A stretch of DNA of 64,000 nt from Tricholoma matsutake (Eukaryota; Basidiomycota; Agaricomycetes; Agaricales; Tricholomataceae), in NCBI GenBank assembly GCA_026075535.2, contig AP026548.1, forward strand, positions 8,990,001 to 9,054,000, given 5' to 3'. Numbering within the stretch: the stretch's first letter is position 1; every line of letters begins with the position of its first letter. The notes under the pieces are model-generated. The model made no database searches. It saw nothing but the letters and a program-made list of their open reading frames with translations, and was not told the DNA's origin. This document shows, piece by piece, positions 40,190 through 49,752 of this stretch. The position numbers were made by a program, and so were the translations under genes.

Positions 40190-41155
40190 GTTCTTAATGC
40201 ACATCATTGTAGTAATATCATTGTTTTTGTGGTCCTGTCAAGCCCTGATGTCAGTGCCGCTTCCACATTCCCATCCCCATCCACATTCCTGTCCCCATCC
40301 CCATCCCTGTCCCCTTCCCTGCAATTGCATTTCAAACATTACTAATGTCTGTACTATGTTCTTAATGCATGTCTATCTGTATGGTACAGCAAGTAAAGTA
40401 GTAATGTAGTCATTGGTTAATTAATAGAGTATGTACAAATATATAGTGAGTTTGATGGCATCCATTGAAACAGATAATACAATGTGTACAGTCAATAGTC
40501 CCCGCTCCCATCCACGTTGGAGTAGGGTGAGTGGTCACCTACTCTAGGGAGTCACATGACCTTGTTGGTAGAGTAGCAAAGCCACATTGTTGTAGTTAGG
40601 CATTGCTATACAAGTGGATTCCCTCACCTAGGCTATAGGGCACCTCTGGTCCACCGTCCCCATCCCCATCCCCGTCCCCTTCCCTTCAATTGCATTTCAA
40701 ACATTACTAATGTCTGTACTATGTTCTTAATGCATGTCTTTCTGTATGGTACAGCAAGGAAAGTAGTAATGTAGTCATTGGTTAATTAATAGAGTATGTA
40801 CAAATATATAGTGAGTTCGATGGCATCCATCGAAACAGATAATACAATTTACAGTCAATAGCATTCATAGGTTAATATTGTGTCCGTGCCCGATGGCGAT
40901 GCCATGGCCATTCCCATGGCTGTGTCCATGGCCACATCTGCCTGTTGCATTTCAAACATTACTAATGTCTGTATTACATTCCTAATGCATGTCTATTGTA
41001 AGGTATAATAATCAGTGTACAATGTAGTCATTGGTTAATATAGTATAGTGGCTTTATATAGTGAGTTCGACAGCATCCATCAAACCCATATCATTTGATA
41101 CAATGTATGCGTTCGATAGGTCATATCATTCGATACAATGTAGCTTACCTATATG
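40190..41155 (-). repeat. KDZ2 right terminal repeat with subterminal units
   Basis: Inverse of the left end. The subterminal unit (TTTCAAACATTACTAATGTC, then TGCATGTCTATCTGTATGG) occurs at about 40330, 40694 and 40952. A roughly 150-bp segment (about 40510-40655, from ACGTTGGAGTAGGG to CTCTGGTCCACC) interrupts the array and has no counterpart on the left; it may be a separate small insertion. Confidence 0.85.
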
Positions 41156-41162
41156 ACAGCGT

Positions 41163-41304
41163 GCCGTTAATTGAATAGCAAAGGTAGATATATTGCACAG
41201 AATGCAAAATGACTGAAGAGAATCCATGGAAGAATGAGTGAGATGCAGGCAAAATGATAGATTTTTGAGTTGTTGATTGGGGCAGGCATCCGATCATATC
41301 ATGC
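41163..41304. other. No recognisable feature
   Basis: Short spacer between KDZ2 and the open frame at 41305. Nothing recognised. Confidence 0.5.
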
Positions 41305-41703
41305 ATGCTCGATCATACGATTCACTGGCACTCTTTTGGGCATCCTTCCTCTATTTCTCTACAGATTTCTCTTGTCTCATTTGAATTCTATTGGATAACC
41401 CTGCCTCTTTCTGTCCCTACTATCCGATTAACTGTGTGTTGTGCTACTGTGGAGATATACTCAGATTATTGCCTTTTTGGGAACATATGGTTCAATCAAC
41501 TCTCTGGCATCATGACATGGGTTCTTCTGCTGTATGGACAGTCTATATCTCAAGGGAATCTTTCTTACTATGAGATTATACCATTATCTATCCACTACAC
41601 TGAGTCATGGAAGTTCTGTAGGCCTTCGGTGAGTGCATCCCAACACAATATATTGGCTATCTCCCTCTCTTGTATAGACTTGTGGACTGTTGCAAGGTCC
41701 TGA
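41305..41703 (+). pseudogene. Unidentified ORF, paralogue of 56.4 kb remnant
   Basis: An open frame of about 130 codons containing YSDYCLFGNIWFNQLSG and LSYYEIIPLSIHYTESW. A frame at 56480-56690 has the matching YYLFGNPWFNLLSG, so this is a repeated sequence rather than chance. I do not recognise the family. Aromatic and hydrophobic content is high, and one or two membrane segments are possible. Confidence 0.35.
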
Positions 41704-41991
41704 TTCTACTTGTAATACCTTGGTATGTGTAGCTATACAACCACCAGTGGTCTCTATGAGCTTCCATGGAGTAACAAAGAGAATAGATGAGTAGGTGAAA
41801 CCCCTCCCTGTAGGATGAACTTTGACCTTCAGGGCTGTACCAACTCTAGGTTTGAGGGATTGTAGGCTATATTGATTACTGAGAATGGGCTTTGGATGAT
41901 AGGTACTGTGCTTGACCAATGGTGAGTCAAATTCACCTCTGGTGATGGGGAACTCATGCCATGGTGAGCCAGGACCTTCTCCCCCTGCCAT
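41605..41991 (-). CDS. Hypothetical 128-codon ORF
   Basis: Open on the minus strand, partly overlapping the plus-strand ORF at 41305-41703, so at most one of the two is real in the overlap. Starts MAGGEGPGSPWHEFP; no domain recognised and no second copy found. Low confidence that it is translated. Confidence 0.15.
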   Translation of the reverse strand: MAGGEGPGSPWHEFPITRGEFDSPLVKHSTYHPKPILSNQYSLQSLKPRVGTALKVKVHPTGRGFTYSSILFVTPWKLIETTGGCIATHTKVLQVESGPCNSPQVYTREGDSQYIVLGCTHRRPTELP

Positions 41992-42385
41992 AACTCTTAT
42001 TGACCCTCATTATACTTTTATATTAGATCTAAGAATCGAAGAAGCCAAATGTTTTGGCTCCACAGATTCTCCAGGGTAAGCATATCTCCCCCTGACTCCA
42101 TGTTCTCTATTCTGTCCATCCTAACAACTGCATGTCCTCTAGGGGGTACATCTGGTCATTTAAAAAGACCATTCTACACTATTCCCATGTTTAGTTTATA
42201 AAGGAAAGGCACAGAAGTGTTGGTAAGTGATAACCTCTCCTCCTCCCCACAGTGCACACAGGTGCATTGACACCCAACCCCTCCCTCCCAGCTCTCCCAA
42301 CCTCATTCCACACCTCTACACATATCTATACACCTCTCTACATACATTCCTTTGGCTATAAAGGGTGCACAAGCCCAGTAGATGG
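41992..42385. other. No recognisable gene
   Basis: T- and C-rich sequence with a TATA-like TATAAAGG at about 42357. Continues at 47035 once the hAT element is removed. It could be part of an unrecognised LTR, but I see no defined ends. Confidence 0.4.
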
Positions 42386-42393
42386 TTACCCTG
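42386..42393. repeat. hAT target duplication, left
   Basis: TTACCCTG, identical to 47027-47034. Confidence 0.95.
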
Positions 42394-42689
42394 TAGTGAT
42401 GTGCAAGGCCTGGCTCAAAGCCCTGAAGCCCAGGCTGCCGAGCCCTAGAAGCCTGAGCCAAGCCGGGCCTTCAAGGCAGGCTTAGGGGGCTCAGGGCTCA
42501 GCTCAAGCTCAACAAAGCTGCCAAGCTGTGGCTTCAGTTCAGGATATATGATAGATTTGTCTAGCCAGAAAATGATCACACAACTATAAACAATCTCCCA
42601 GATCAATCTATGGTGGTCCTGTACAGTTCTTCAGCCACCATCAAAACCAACAAAAAAAGAAGGTATCGCCCAATCACAAGGATACTCTC

Positions 42690-45600
42690 ATGCACCATCT
42701 CTCTGTTATGTCCGATGGCAACAAATGTCATTCTATCAGTGCCACTTTGCCCAAGGCAGGTGCTGATGGCTTGACTCATCAAACTCAGCAGCCCCATCCT
42801 TGTCATCCCATCAGGAGGCTATCGAGGCAAAACAAGCTGAATATGCTGCTAGGCAGCACCAAGAAACAACACCTTCAAGTTCTGTAGGATCTGGCTTAGA
42901 TTGGACCCCAAATTCTCCATCATCACCTGTAACAACAGATCTTATAGACATTCCAGAGTCAGATCCTGAATCTGAAAGTCAACCCCATGAGTATTTCAAT
43001 ATGCATAGCCTTTCTCAAATTCACACATATGGCATGCTAGCAAGGAAAACATCCTGAGTTGTTGTAATTGAGTCAGATGACAAGGAATCCACAGTGAAGG
43101 AAATAGCACCTGTAGCAAATGTCACTAGTACTAGAGAGCTGTCTAGTGAAGGTAACCAAGTATGATCTGTATTCTCCATATTCTGACACTTCATCTTTAG
43201 CGGTACATGCCAGGGAACCTGGGACATGTTTTCCTGAATGTTACAATTTTCCTTGTAACTCATGGAACCCGACACACCCGATGATCCCCTCCAGACAGGA
43301 TGCACCCCTTGACTCATGCCTGAGGCATGCCCTTGACACCAGATGCACCTACAATGCATGCCGACAACATGCATTCAATCCCCTTCCCGTGGAAGGCACC
43401 CTTGACGCATGGTGACTCCATGCACCCAAACCCACACCCATACATGCTGTGATGCAACAGCACCTTGACATGAGGTCCATGACGTCGGACTCTCACGATT
43501 GACATCGGATCCTTGACATCAGATCCGTGACATCGGATGCCTCATGCCTGGCATTAGGCTAGTCTCTTATTTGTTCCCTGACAAGCTGCGCTGCAGCACT
43601 CCGCGACATCAGACACCTCATGCAAGGCATGAGGCCTATTGTTTCTATTATTACTTGATATGCATCCACCTTTCCGATTGGACGATAGAGACCTCCCTTC
43701 TAGTATAAGTACTGCGACTTGTAATAGGGATGTCTCTAGTTTAGATCTAGGCAATCTACAGCCTTAACTTGCAAGCTCATGCAAAACTACTAAGGAATCC
43801 CCTTAGTATGTGAACTCACTCGAAACCACTAAGGAAGCCCCTTAGTGCATGAACCCAGATGACTCTATGCAGAAGCCCTGCTAGAGGTGTACTATCATCT
43901 TACGTCGGATGCTCCAAGTAAGACTAGTACCAAACAACTCGACGAGGAAGCACCTCGTTGGACGACATTGACTAGATCGAGTAGTTGAGGCTTTGCCCTT
44001 AACAACTGATCCAAATGGATTTCTTATTGATGTCGATGTTCAAGATGTTCCTGAAATTCCCAAAGTTACACTAAAAGACCAGAGTCGTGATGTGTACCAG
44101 TTTTTCTCACCATCATATCAATCCAAGGACAAATTTCATCAGAACTGCCATATTTGCTTGTGCATATGATAGATCTTCATTACGGGGGTCATTTTTACTA
44201 ACAATGTTCAAACAGTAAAAGATCTCATAATAATCCTGTAATGTGAGTTGCCGATGTAACTACTTTAAGATGACACATGCAATCAAATCATAAGGCACAT
44301 TGGTTGAATTTTTTTCTGACTCTGTCATGCTAAAATCTTCCTGGCTATTCTAGACAGCATATCTTCAATGGGCAGAGAAGAACAATTTCGCATCAATGTT
44401 ACCAAAAGATGCCAAGAAATGCCATAACGATACTGCTGCTGATAAGCAGTCATGCCTTGACCCACATCTCAGGGAAAACTGCAGAAGGAGAAGGTAATCC
44501 CATGATGATGATCTGCTCTGCTCTGCTGCTATTGAGTGGCTCGTATCTACTGATCAGGTATGTTGAAATGGCCAGTCCTTGAATCCAGTACTAATTTGTG
44601 TTGTATATTCCAGCCAATCCAAACTTTTGAACACCTAGCATTCCAGAACATGATCCATATAGCTGCCCATGCAATGAATGGAGTTAAGATTCCCGATCGT
44701 GCCAAACTCGTGAAGCCATCATCAGTACATTTAAATGGCAATTGACAGTGCTACATGATAGGTTGAATGTATGTGAAGTTCCTCATTATTGCTGTTGTCA
44801 TTCTGACCAGTACTTCAGAGTGAGAAAGTGAAGGGGAAGGTTAGCTTAACCTGTGATGCGTGGCAAGCTTCCAATTGTGATGGATACCTTGCAGTGACTG
44901 GTTCATGGATTGAAGAAGAAAATGGCAAGTGGAAGCTTCAAGCTGCTCTGTTTGGCTTCACCCAGCTGAACAATGCACACAACGGGATGCGACTTGGTCA
45001 AGCATTGTTCAAGATCATATCCTGACTTTGCATAGCCCATAAAATACTGTCATTGTATTACATCTGAAGATCCCCTAATTTACAGGAACTAGATCGGTTG
45101 GATGACCTGTGATAATGCTTTGAACAACAACACAATGTTACAGGAGTTTTCCAAACACATTTTAGCATACAGTGGCAAGGTCTTTGATGTAAAGTCACAT
45201 TGCATTTGGTAAGCAAGTTAATTCACTTATCTGAAGACATACCGACAATGTATCAGTTGTCTTGCACATATTATCAAACTGGCAATGCAAGCCTTGATAT
45301 TGATGCACAGCAAATCAAAACATTTCGATCCTGCTAAACCAGAGGCCGATCTTCCAGCTGATTGTGGCTTTGATTGAGATGAGGTTGGGCTAGTACAGGC
45401 CATATGTGTGAAGGTATGGCTATTTTTGCATCTCATTTCCAATTGACAAAGGCTCATGATGTTATTGTGATTAGGCACATTCATCCACAAAACAGAAGCA
45501 ACTCTTTGCAGACCTCCAAAAGTGAGAGGGTGTATCCATCAACTTCTTCTTGATATGGCTGTATGCTGGTCATCTACATACATAATGACCTCACAAGCTG

Positions 45601-46860
45601 AGTCAAAATGCACAGTACGTAATTCTTGCTTAACTACAAACATGCCTAACTAGTAATAGATTGTCGATACCTTTGTTTATGAGATTGGAAGAGATGAGAA
45701 GGAACTCACCAAACAATCAAAAATTGATAGCTTGCAGCTCTCAGTGGGGGAATAGGAGCACATCGGGTTATTTAATGACCTTCTTGCTGTGAGTCTCTTG
45801 CTTTCATCTAAACTCTAAATTCCTGACATAATCATTTCAGATACAGCATGCTGATAATGCGCAGCAAGCATTCTCATCTGATTGGGGAACCACCCTCCAT
45901 CTTGCTTTGCCCGCTCTTGAAGCATTACACAAGGCATGGACTAAACGGGTCACTCATTCTAAGTATCGTGATTTCGTTCCCATGCTGGAAGCTGGCCTTG
46001 CGAAGATTGAAGAATACTATGATCGTACTGCAGATTCAGATGCATATACATTTGGAATGTGTGAGATAACCTTTCTATTGTGTTTTGTAAGTGTCTGACT
46101 ATCATTTCAAGTACTTGATCTGTCAAACAAAACTGAACATATTTGCAAATTTTGGGGTGATGAGAAGTTGAAAAGGATTCTCAAGAATACTGAAGTATGG
46201 TAAGCATTTTAGTTCCTTATTTTCCATTTTACTGTATGCTGATGTACATGGAATTGTATTACAGTACAAAGAATGTTACATTGAGATTTACATGAACAAC
46301 TCAGCACCATCACAGCCACAATGAACTGGAAAGTCAGCAATATGCAAAGTTGGCATTCAGATTCATGAATTGTCCAATGATGATGACGATGATGATGCCA
46401 ATGATGATGACCCTGTTGAACCCAGTGGTTCAATGGCTCTGTGGCATGATGATTTCAATGGCTACTTATACTCAAAAGATCAGCTTGGGGATATGTCGAT
46501 TGTTGAGTGGTGGGGAGTATGTATTTCTTGTGCATTATTACATGATTATGCTGATTATGGTGTAGTGGAACTGTACTCAATATGAAGTCTGGGCTTCCCT
46601 CGCACACGATATACTCCTGATCATGGCTTCATCAGTTTCCAGCAAATGTGTGTTCTCATCCATGAGAATCACCATCAGCAAGCACCGTAACCAGCTGAAA
46701 CTGGACATTGTCGAGGCTTTACAACTCCTCAAGTGTATCTATTGCTGCAACCTCCTATAAAAGTGGGTTGGGATGAATTGATTTCTGATCTTGCTGATGA
46801 TGAGGGCTTTGTAGATCATGACGACAATGATGTATATGTGCAGGACATAGCATAGGGATA
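42690..46860 (+). pseudogene. hAT transposase pseudogene
   Basis: Pieces in order: an N-terminal Ser/Pro/Asp-rich part (to 43158); after the LTR insertion, DVDVQDVPEIPK and a decayed BED-type finger with FHQNCHICL (about 44130); FQNMIHIAAHAMNGVKIPDR (about 44640); the RNase H-like core KVSLTCDAWQASNCDGYLAV (44834 on; the Asp is a candidate catalytic residue) followed by HNGMRLGQALFKI; MTCDNALNNNTML (about 45100); QQAFSSDWGTTLHLALPALE (about 45860); and the C-terminal dimerisation region with MSIVEWWG, YPVWASLA and SSVSSKCVFSSMRITISKHRN (about 46495-46710). Numerous stops and frameshifts, with several small introns possible. The family is secure; the protein is dead. Confidence 0.85.
43163..43979. 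mobile_element. Probable solo LTR inside the hAT element
   Basis: An 817-bp insertion between two halves of the hAT coding sequence. It begins TGATCT and ends AGATCG (expected AGATCA), with AGTA on both sides (43159-43162 and 43980-43983). Inside are repeats of GTGACATCGGAT/TGACATCAGAT (43460-43540), a TATAAG at about 43705, and an ACTAAGG..CCTTAGT palindrome occurring twice (about 43788 and 43828). No coding content. Confidence 0.5.
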
Positions 46861-47026
46861 TAGCGTAGAAATAGATGATTTTTCTCCTGCAAGCCCAAGC
46901 CAAGCCGAGCCTAAGCCGAGCTGAGCCTTGTGCAATGGCTTGGCTCAATACTACTGTAAGCCTGAGCCTGGTCAAGCCGAGCCCAAGCCTGGGCTTTTGA
47001 GCCGAGCTGGTCCCTGCACATCACTA

Positions 47027-47034
47027 TTACCCTG
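47027..47034. repeat. hAT target duplication, right
   Basis: TTACCCTG, identical to 42386-42393. Confidence 0.95.
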
Positions 47035-47488
47035 TCTCACACTTGTCTCACTTCTCCCCATCCCCCCCTCCCTACTTCATACAGCACCCTTCCCCTGTCA
47101 TGTATATACTATTTATATGATTACCTAGCCCTGTACATGTAGTAGAGCCCCTCAATGAAGAGAAGAGACCCTTCTCTTCCCCCTATTAAAGGGAGAATGT
47201 TGATTTACAAGCTTAACATAGATGAAGAAGTGAATTATATGTTTATTAACTCTATATATACATGTAAAAGTGTTATCTACAAAAAACAGCGAAGGAAAAT
47301 GTTGAGGAATGAGTGGAATAGCATGCTCATTGTTGGGAATGATGAGTGCACGGTTAGCCAAAGATGTCGTGCATGTTGATCAACCATGGGAACACTATTA
47401 GTAATCCGGAAATGCCAGTCGCCTGGATGCTGTCTGATGGTTGGCTAACAGCTTTGCTGATCCATTGATCTAAAAAGGGGCAGTCAGG
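47035..47488. other. No recognisable gene
   Basis: Continuation of the pre-insertion sequence from 42385. Two short open frames overlap on opposite strands (47152-47379); neither is recognised. Confidence 0.4.
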
Positions 47489-47567
47489 GGTGCGGTGGTG
47501 TAGTGGTACCATCGCGTCTGCTCTGGATAAGACCAGGCAGTCAAGGGTTTGAATCCCTGCCCCACCA
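47489..47567 (+). tRNA. tRNA-like gene, isotype not assigned
   Basis: 79 nt from GGTGCGG to CCCCACCA: the acceptor pairs 6 of 7 positions; box A is TGGTGTAGTGGTACC and box B is GGGTTTGAATCCC, with a T stem AGGG/CCCT. The anticodon region is longer than normal and forms CTGC-T-CTGG-ATAAGA-CCAG-GCAG, which could be an anticodon stem with a short intron of 6-10 nt. Depending on the intron, the anticodon could be CTG (Gln) or another, so I assign none. One mismatch in the acceptor and the atypical anticodon arm allow a pseudogene. Confidence 0.45.
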
Positions 47568-48222
47568 CCTGATGGACTACAGAGTTGACACCATCAGAAT
47601 TCGACCACTATCAGCACCTGGCAACCGGCATGATGAAGCAGTAGGCAGGGTTAGGGGTATGTGAAATTAGCATATCGTAACTGGGCATCATTGGGAGTCA
47701 TGTGAAGTTTGATGATGGAACCAGATGTCACAGCTGTATGATTTGGTTGATGGAAGGATGTAAATGTTCCTCCCGCTTGGTTAGCTGGGCATAGTCACCC
47801 TGTGACATGCGACCCTGGTTGTAATAGTGGCACCCCAATGGCAAGCACCTGAAACATGGCAGCACCCTGGTTACTAGGAAAACGGTGTCACTGGGAAGCA
47901 CTCAGCTTGTAATAGGGGACCCCAAGATGGCAAAGGTATTCCAACCGGTCCTCGAGGAGACCGATAACACAAAAACTTGCAACCTAGACAGGAACCAGAC
48001 ACCAAAACCCACCTCCCAGTCACACTGTCACCCCACTCCATGTCAACATAATACCCTTTGAAGTAAAAATCAAGCACACTGACTATCAGACTTGTCAACC
48101 AGTCAAGTAAGAGGAGAACAGGGGTCACACCAAGAAGGTGGAAATGAGAATAACAGGGGAGGAACAGCTATAAGCCAAGTAAAGGAAGCTCAATATGACG
48201 ATTACACAATTACATACATGGA
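47568..48222. other. No recognisable gene
   Basis: Sequence after the tRNA-like gene; no repeat or family recognised. Short minus-strand frames at 47874-48379 are unsupported. Confidence 0.4.
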
Positions 48223-48350
48223 TAGTGCTGTGCCTGGCCCGGCCTGAGGCTGTGAGCCAAGCCAAGCCAGGCCAAGTTGACAGCTTCATGATGGCTTTGG
48301 CCTGGCCTGGGGTTCTGAAAAGCCAAAGCCAAGCCATCAAGCCGCAGCTT
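48223..48350 (+). mobile_element. Orphan hAT-type end
   Basis: TAGTGCTGTGCCTGGCCCGG followed by GC-rich AGCCAAGCC repeats strongly resembles the left end of the hAT element at 42394 (TAGTGATGTGCAAGGCC). No matching inverse end was seen nearby, so this is a truncated or fragmentary copy. Confidence 0.6.
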
Positions 48351-49499
48351 TTTGGTGAGTGTAATTTATCTGGCTGCAATGTATCATTGCATGCAAATTG
48401 TATGTATGTTGAAAATATTTGGTGGTGGGAAAGTAATCTTAATATGGTAACACATCACACATGCATCGCCACCACCAAAATTCTAACCTTGAAACCAACC
48501 CCTGCCACCATCCACTTCAATCATGGTCCACCACCATTTCCTATCAACCTGATCCAATGGTGGTCAGGCAGCATGATTTTAGATGATAGTAAGTACTTTT
48601 TTGGTCCTTTTTTGTGTATTCTTTACTAACCCAGTACAATGTTTTCTCTTGTTCCTCACCAAAACGGCCTACCAGGGCCCTCACTGTCTAAACAGGACAT
48701 GAGGTTGTTATAAAAGGCTCAAACAACCACCACAGGGAGCAAAGACCGCTGAGAGGTCGTGCTACCACCACCGCTGACCATCCTGCAGACTCCAAACGAC
48801 ATCTATCATCATTTGGGCCCCAGGTTTTTCCATGTTCATTTCATGTTTTCTTTGTTTAATTGACATATGTTTTCATGAATCTAGGAGATCCAACTGTGTT
48901 ACAATGACACAATGATGCCAAAGTGACAAACCCACACCAAACGATGCCACCACCACCACCACCACCACCACAGCAACCCCAACTGCCACCGCGAGCCACT
49001 GCTCGTGGGGTAGGAATGGGGAGCAGTGATAAAAGGGTGAGGAATGACAACAATGCCACCATGCAACAGTAGTGCCCCCCAACCACCACCAGGGGCCCGC
49101 CAAGGAAGCAGATGGCAACAACGGGGACCAGGTCGAGGGAGAGGACAATGAGGGGGAGACAATGATGACAGGATGACTAGAACACAAAAACGGGGATGAC
49201 AGGGAGTGAACGAAAGGATGCCAAGGACAAGGACATCAGCATGTAGCAGAGGACGATGGTGTGAGCGATGATGATGATGGGATGACTGGAATCAGGACCA
49301 GACCATCATGATGATGGCAAGGACCAGACGACAGGGAAGGGGACAACAGCGGGGACAACAACAACAACAACAACCCCAACATCAATGATGGACAGCCCAG
49401 CATCCACCCCTACCGCTGTGAGCAACTGCTTGCAGGGTGGACTGCAGGTGCTATGGATGATGATGACATGAGAATTGGGGGGGAGATGTTACTGGTGAG
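48351..49499. repeat. Low-complexity ACC/GAC tracts and palindromes
   Basis: An ACC trinucleotide run at 48945-48972, GAC/GATG-rich stretches at 49140-49380, CATTTGGGCCCC at about 48813, and two GCGAGCCACTGCTCG-type palindromes (48989 and 49416). The same ingredients occur in hAT-like elements A and B and in the insertion at 36447. No gene. Confidence 0.55.
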
Positions 49500-49709
49500 T
49501 GTTGGGATAGGCAATCCAAGCCCATGGTCTGAGGCTGGATGCCGGATATTATTAATAGAGCAGCTGTTTTGATGCGTGTTTTATTTATAGCACAGTTACA
49601 TACAACCGTAGTATAGGAGAAAGAATATATAGTTCCTTGTCTCGTTACCCCCACTTGTCTCTAAGAGAATTATCTCTTCTCTGTTTGTTTCCCAGCCTGA
49701 TTTCCAAAA
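49500..49709 (+). mobile_element. 5' LTR of copia-1
   Basis: Starts TGTTGGGATAGG and ends CCAAAA (expected CCAACA) immediately before the primer-binding site; 210 bp. No TATA box is obvious; ATTTATAGC at about 49584 is the best candidate. Confidence 0.7.
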
Positions 49710-49724
49710 GGTTATGGGCCCTGG
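49710..49724 (+). other. Primer-binding site of copia-1
   Basis: GGTTATGGGCCCTGG, complementary to the initiator tRNA-Met anticodon arm rather than its 3' end. Same site as at 57247, 63008 (minus) and 27475 (minus). Confidence 0.75.
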
Positions 49725-49752
49725 CAGATTCTTCTAGGCACCAATTACTACT

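Larger units (their letters stand above)
27736..41155 (-). mobile_element. KDZ2: near-complete KDZ DNA transposon
   Basis: A 13.4-kb element of the same family as KDZ1, with both ends present. It starts CACATAGGTAAGC at 27736 and ends with the inverse CATATAGGTAAGC at 41155. The outer roughly 250 bp are a long inverted repeat, followed inward by two further copies of a subterminal unit at each end. Flanks are ACAGCGC (27729-27735) and ACAGCGT (41156-41162), an imperfect 7-bp match that could be the target duplication (8 bp is usual for the Zisupton type). Genes: D(-), T(-), B(+), Z(-), S(+). A 1.05-kb internal deletion removed the transposase N-terminal exon and the B promoter, so the copy is dead. 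Confidence 0.85.
42394..47026 (+). mobile_element. hAT DNA transposon, degenerate
   Basis: A 4,633-bp element. Terminal inverted repeats begin TAGTGATGTGCA at both ends and continue as GC-rich AAGCC/GAGCC repeats for about 130 bp. Perfect 8-bp duplication TTACCCTG. It encodes a broken transposase and contains a probable solo LTR at 43163-43979. Confidence 0.95.
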
